Positions 62,137-64,000 of a DNA stretch of 64,000 bases are shown one piece after another. The notes beneath the pieces were generated by a model. The model was not told the DNA's origin and did not search any database. It saw only the letters and a list, made by a program, of their open reading frames with translations. Location: contig WRLH01000006.1 of assembly GCA_009777715.1 (NCBI GenBank), positions 1 to 64,000 on the forward strand. Direction: 5' to 3'. A program made the translations under genes and the position numbers. Within the stretch, counting starts at the first letter, position 1; every line of letters begins with the position of its first letter. This DNA comes from Lachnospiraceae bacterium (GTDB taxonomy: Bacteria > Bacillota > Clostridia > Lachnospirales > Lachnospiraceae).

Positions 62137-62535
62137 TTATTTATCACTAACCACTTTCACATAAAACTTCCGCTTCCTTGGCGGGTCAAACTCCGTGAAA
62201 TAAATACCCTGCCACGTTCCAAGAAGCAGTTTGCCGCCCTCAATAATGACGGTCACGCTTGAGCCCATCGCCGATGATTTAAGGTGTGCCGCCGAGTTGC
62301 CTTCGCCGTGACGAAAATCCGTGCGGTCCGGGAAGGCTTTATCAAGGCCAATCAGCAGGTCGCAGACCACGTCGGGGTCGGCGTTCTCATTTATCGTAAT
62401 GCCCGCTGTTGTATGAGGGCAAAACACGACAACCACGCCGCTTGATACGCCGCTTTTTGCGACGGCTTCACGGGTTTGCGGTGTTATATTGTAAAAATCC
62501 TCGCGTTGTGCAGACAATGAGTATTCGTAAAGCAT
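62137..62535 (-). CDS. yjbQ: YjbQ family protein (UPF0047)
   Basis: A 132-aa small protein. The segments VVVFCPHTTAGITINENADPDV and FRHGEGNSAAHLKSS, with conserved His and Asn, mark the UPF0047/YjbQ family, some of which have secondary thiamine-phosphate synthase activity. The role is not firmly known. AGGAGATATCC precedes the ATG. It follows the element's right end by 39 bp and belongs to the host. Confidence 0.92.
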   Translation of the reverse strand: MLYEYSLSAQREDFYNITPQTREAVAKSGVSSGVVVVFCPHTTAGITINENADPDVVCDLLIGLDKAFPDRTDFRHGEGNSAAHLKSSAMGSSVTVIIEGGKLLLGTWQGIYFTEFDPPRKRKFYVKVVSDK

Positions 62536-62554
62536 GGATATCTCCTAACTCATG

Positions 62555-63721
62555 TTAAAATAAAATATCATAAAATAGCCTGAATAGCCGTGGTAAAACA
62601 AGGCTCACATTTAATTTCTGTATTTCTTCCGCAACGGCATCAATTTCAGACTGTGTTATTTGTTTTGGCTCGGGCAGAGGTTCGTTGATAAAGTGCTGAT
62701 ACAGCATTTCAATTGGCGTGGCATAGGGGTCGTCCATCAGCCGCTCTTTCCAGTCACTTTCGAGCCTGTCAAGCAATACACACGCAAAACCGCTAACCGT
62801 ATAGCACTCCCTAATTAACCCATATCCGACATATATGTCTTCGCGACTTGCCAACAAAGCAAGCGCACTGTCCAAGTCCATGCTATTCTTTATCTGGTCA
62901 GGATAGCCCATATAGAGACCAGTTACATATTCGTAATAGTTTGCCGTACCTTCAATACGCTCAAAATAAATCGAATTATGATAATCGTCGGGAAATTGTG
63001 TTTTCCAATCGGCATATGTTGCCAATGCTTCAAGAATCAACTGTTTATCACCGGGATTATTGACTGCCGCCAATATTTGCTTTTGTAAAAGGGTACGTTT
63101 AGCGCGGGCAGGGATATTTTCTAAAAACTCGTTTCGTCCGCGATTGGAAACTTCATTCATAACTTGCCAGTTACTCTGCGTCCGATGAAAACCCTCGTGT
63201 GTTACGAAAAGAGAAGCGTCATGAGTACCGAGATGAAGGTATTTTTGCCATTTTAAATAATTCGTTAAGTCTTCATCGGAATAAGCGTAATACATTCCGC
63301 CATCAAAAAAACTGAAGCCGTCTACATAGGCATTTCTTGTAAAACCGTAACTCAAGGCATCGTCTTTTTTCAGGGGAGTTACAGACCCATCAGGCGATAT
63401 TAACCAAAACTTTTTGCTTCTAAGTCCTTCGACAATCAGCGATTGGTTCACAAGAGGATTGCCGGGCCAAAGCTCAGGAGCAATTTCATTATGCCGCCTT
63501 AATTGTTCCGCCAGAACAGGAATGAAAGCGTCAAGTGTTGCAGGGTGGACCGGGTGTGCTTGAACTCCGAGTATGAATTTATCGTTAGCAACTGCTTCAA
63601 TGGTCGGAACATTTGATGTTTCTTCCGTAAAGAATACTTTGTGGCCTAAAAAAACACCCCCATAAATAATAACTGCAAGTGATGCAATTATAATCAAAAA
63701 AACCTTGATAGACTTTTTCAA
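62555..63721 (-). CDS. Membrane-anchored protein with an HExxH-like motif (putative metallopeptidase)
   Basis: A 388-aa protein with one N-terminal TM segment (VFLIIIASLAVIIYGGVFL, residues ~7-26) and a large outside part. THEGFHRTQSNW (~residues 184-195) has the HExxH pattern of zinc peptidases, and a downstream Glu occurs in RIEGTANYYEY. No family recognised with confidence. The start is TTG with GAGAGGA about 8 nt upstream; its stop lies 20 bp before the yjbQ start on the same strand. Function inferred only from the motif. Confidence 0.55.
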   Translation of the reverse strand: MKKSIKVFLIIIASLAVIIYGGVFLGHKVFFTEETSNVPTIEAVANDKFILGVQAHPVHPATLDAFIPVLAEQLRRHNEIAPELWPGNPLVNQSLIVEGLRSKKFWLISPDGSVTPLKKDDALSYGFTRNAYVDGFSFFDGGMYYAYSDEDLTNYLKWQKYLHLGTHDASLFVTHEGFHRTQSNWQVMNEVSNRGRNEFLENIPARAKRTLLQKQILAAVNNPGDKQLILEALATYADWKTQFPDDYHNSIYFERIEGTANYYEYVTGLYMGYPDQIKNSMDLDSALALLASREDIYVGYGLIRECYTVSGFACVLLDRLESDWKERLMDDPYATPIEMLYQHFINEPLPEPKQITQSEIDAVAEEIQKLNVSLVLPRLFRLFYDILF

Positions 63722-63811
63722 TACTACCGTCCTCTCATTGTGCTTTCAAGAATTATAATACGGATAAAAATACTCGTCAACTACGCACTTGATTTTTCTA
63801 TTTCCCCTTGC

Positions 63812-64000
63812 TCACTTTCCCTCGTGCATAATGGCGATGGATTCCTTTAACTGTTCGTTGATATAATATCCTGCTTCCTCTGGTGTTATTTGACCGCTAT
63901 ACATTAATCGCATATTGTTAGTATATGGGACCCATAAGTGGCCCAGCTCCGGAACCGATGGAAGCGGTTCGCCAACTTCAATTTGTCCCAGAAAACCATC
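63812..64000 (-). CDS. C-terminal end of an extracellular solute-binding protein (partial)
   Basis: 62 codons plus stop; the 5' end lies beyond the window. The segment PLPSVPELGHLWVPYTNNMR followed by YSGQITPEEAGYYINEQLKE is typical of the C-terminal lobe of sugar-type ABC solute-binding proteins. The ligand cannot be told from this fragment. Confidence 0.72.
   Translation of the reverse strand, partial: DGFLGQIEVGEPLPSVPELGHLWVPYTNNMRLMYSGQITPEEAGYYINEQLKESIAIMHEGK

Overview
The window looks like a Clostridia-type Bacillota chromosome carrying one integrated conjugative element. Evidence for the host: sigma-A type promoters with 17-bp spacers, strong AGGAGG-type ribosome binding sites, and typical Clostridia families (DegV, DUF4364, DUF1294, an ECF S component, a RarA gene whose promoter contains a GAAC-N4-GTTC SOS-like box). 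No gene allows a species call.

Host left flank (1-21091). argJ and a GNAT gene; a LytTR response regulator converging on degV; DUF4364 and an ECF S-component gene converging on rarA; a tRNA-Thr(GGT) preceded by two palindromic repeat units; a flavodoxin and an unusually long RND transporter; a repeat-filled spacer; a membrane-anchored Cys/His repeat protein; mgtE preceded by a 33-codon ORF with its own strong promoter; several acetyltransferases; an AraC/GyrI-type regulator; a nucleotidyltransferase/HEPN pair with a truncated HEPN; a VOC protein; a UroD-family protein; and tRNA-Gly(GCC).

Integrated element (about 21092-62097, 41 kb). A 31-bp perfect direct repeat marks both ends. The left copy abuts the -35 box of the tRNA-Gly promoter. 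Nearly all genes read left to right: ParA/ParB partition genes with three copies of a 27-bp parS-like palindrome, a DUF3991/TOPRIM primase-like protein, a ribbon-helix-helix protein behind a dense palindrome array (candidate oriT or operator), a tandem SpoVG-like protein, SSB, a MobL-type relaxase and a VirD4 coupling protein. Next come VirB6-, VirB3(PrgI)- and VirB4-type T4SS parts interleaved with an almost complete Tad pilus set: TadV prepilin peptidase, CpaB/RcpC, TadZ, TadA, TadB, TadC and TadE-like proteins. Three small membrane proteins carry a prepilin-like cleavage motif. The right part has a membrane-anchored Mrr-type nuclease with its own short leader transcript, a second degenerate TadZ-like protein, a large methylase/SNF2-type helicase with a whole second gene nested in another frame, an NlpC/P60 hydrolase and a DDE transposase. 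I found no tyrosine or serine integrase and no antibiotic-resistance cargo.

Host right flank (62098-64000). yjbQ, a membrane-anchored protein with an HEGFH motif, and the C-terminal end of an extracellular solute-binding protein.

The likely logic of the element is relaxosome and coupling protein feeding a minimal Gram-positive T4SS, with a Tad-type pilus built alongside it, possibly for contact with recipients. ParABS would maintain the excised form. The hybrid T4SS/Tad layout, the parS-like triplet and the gene-within-a-gene in the helicase are the most notable observations.
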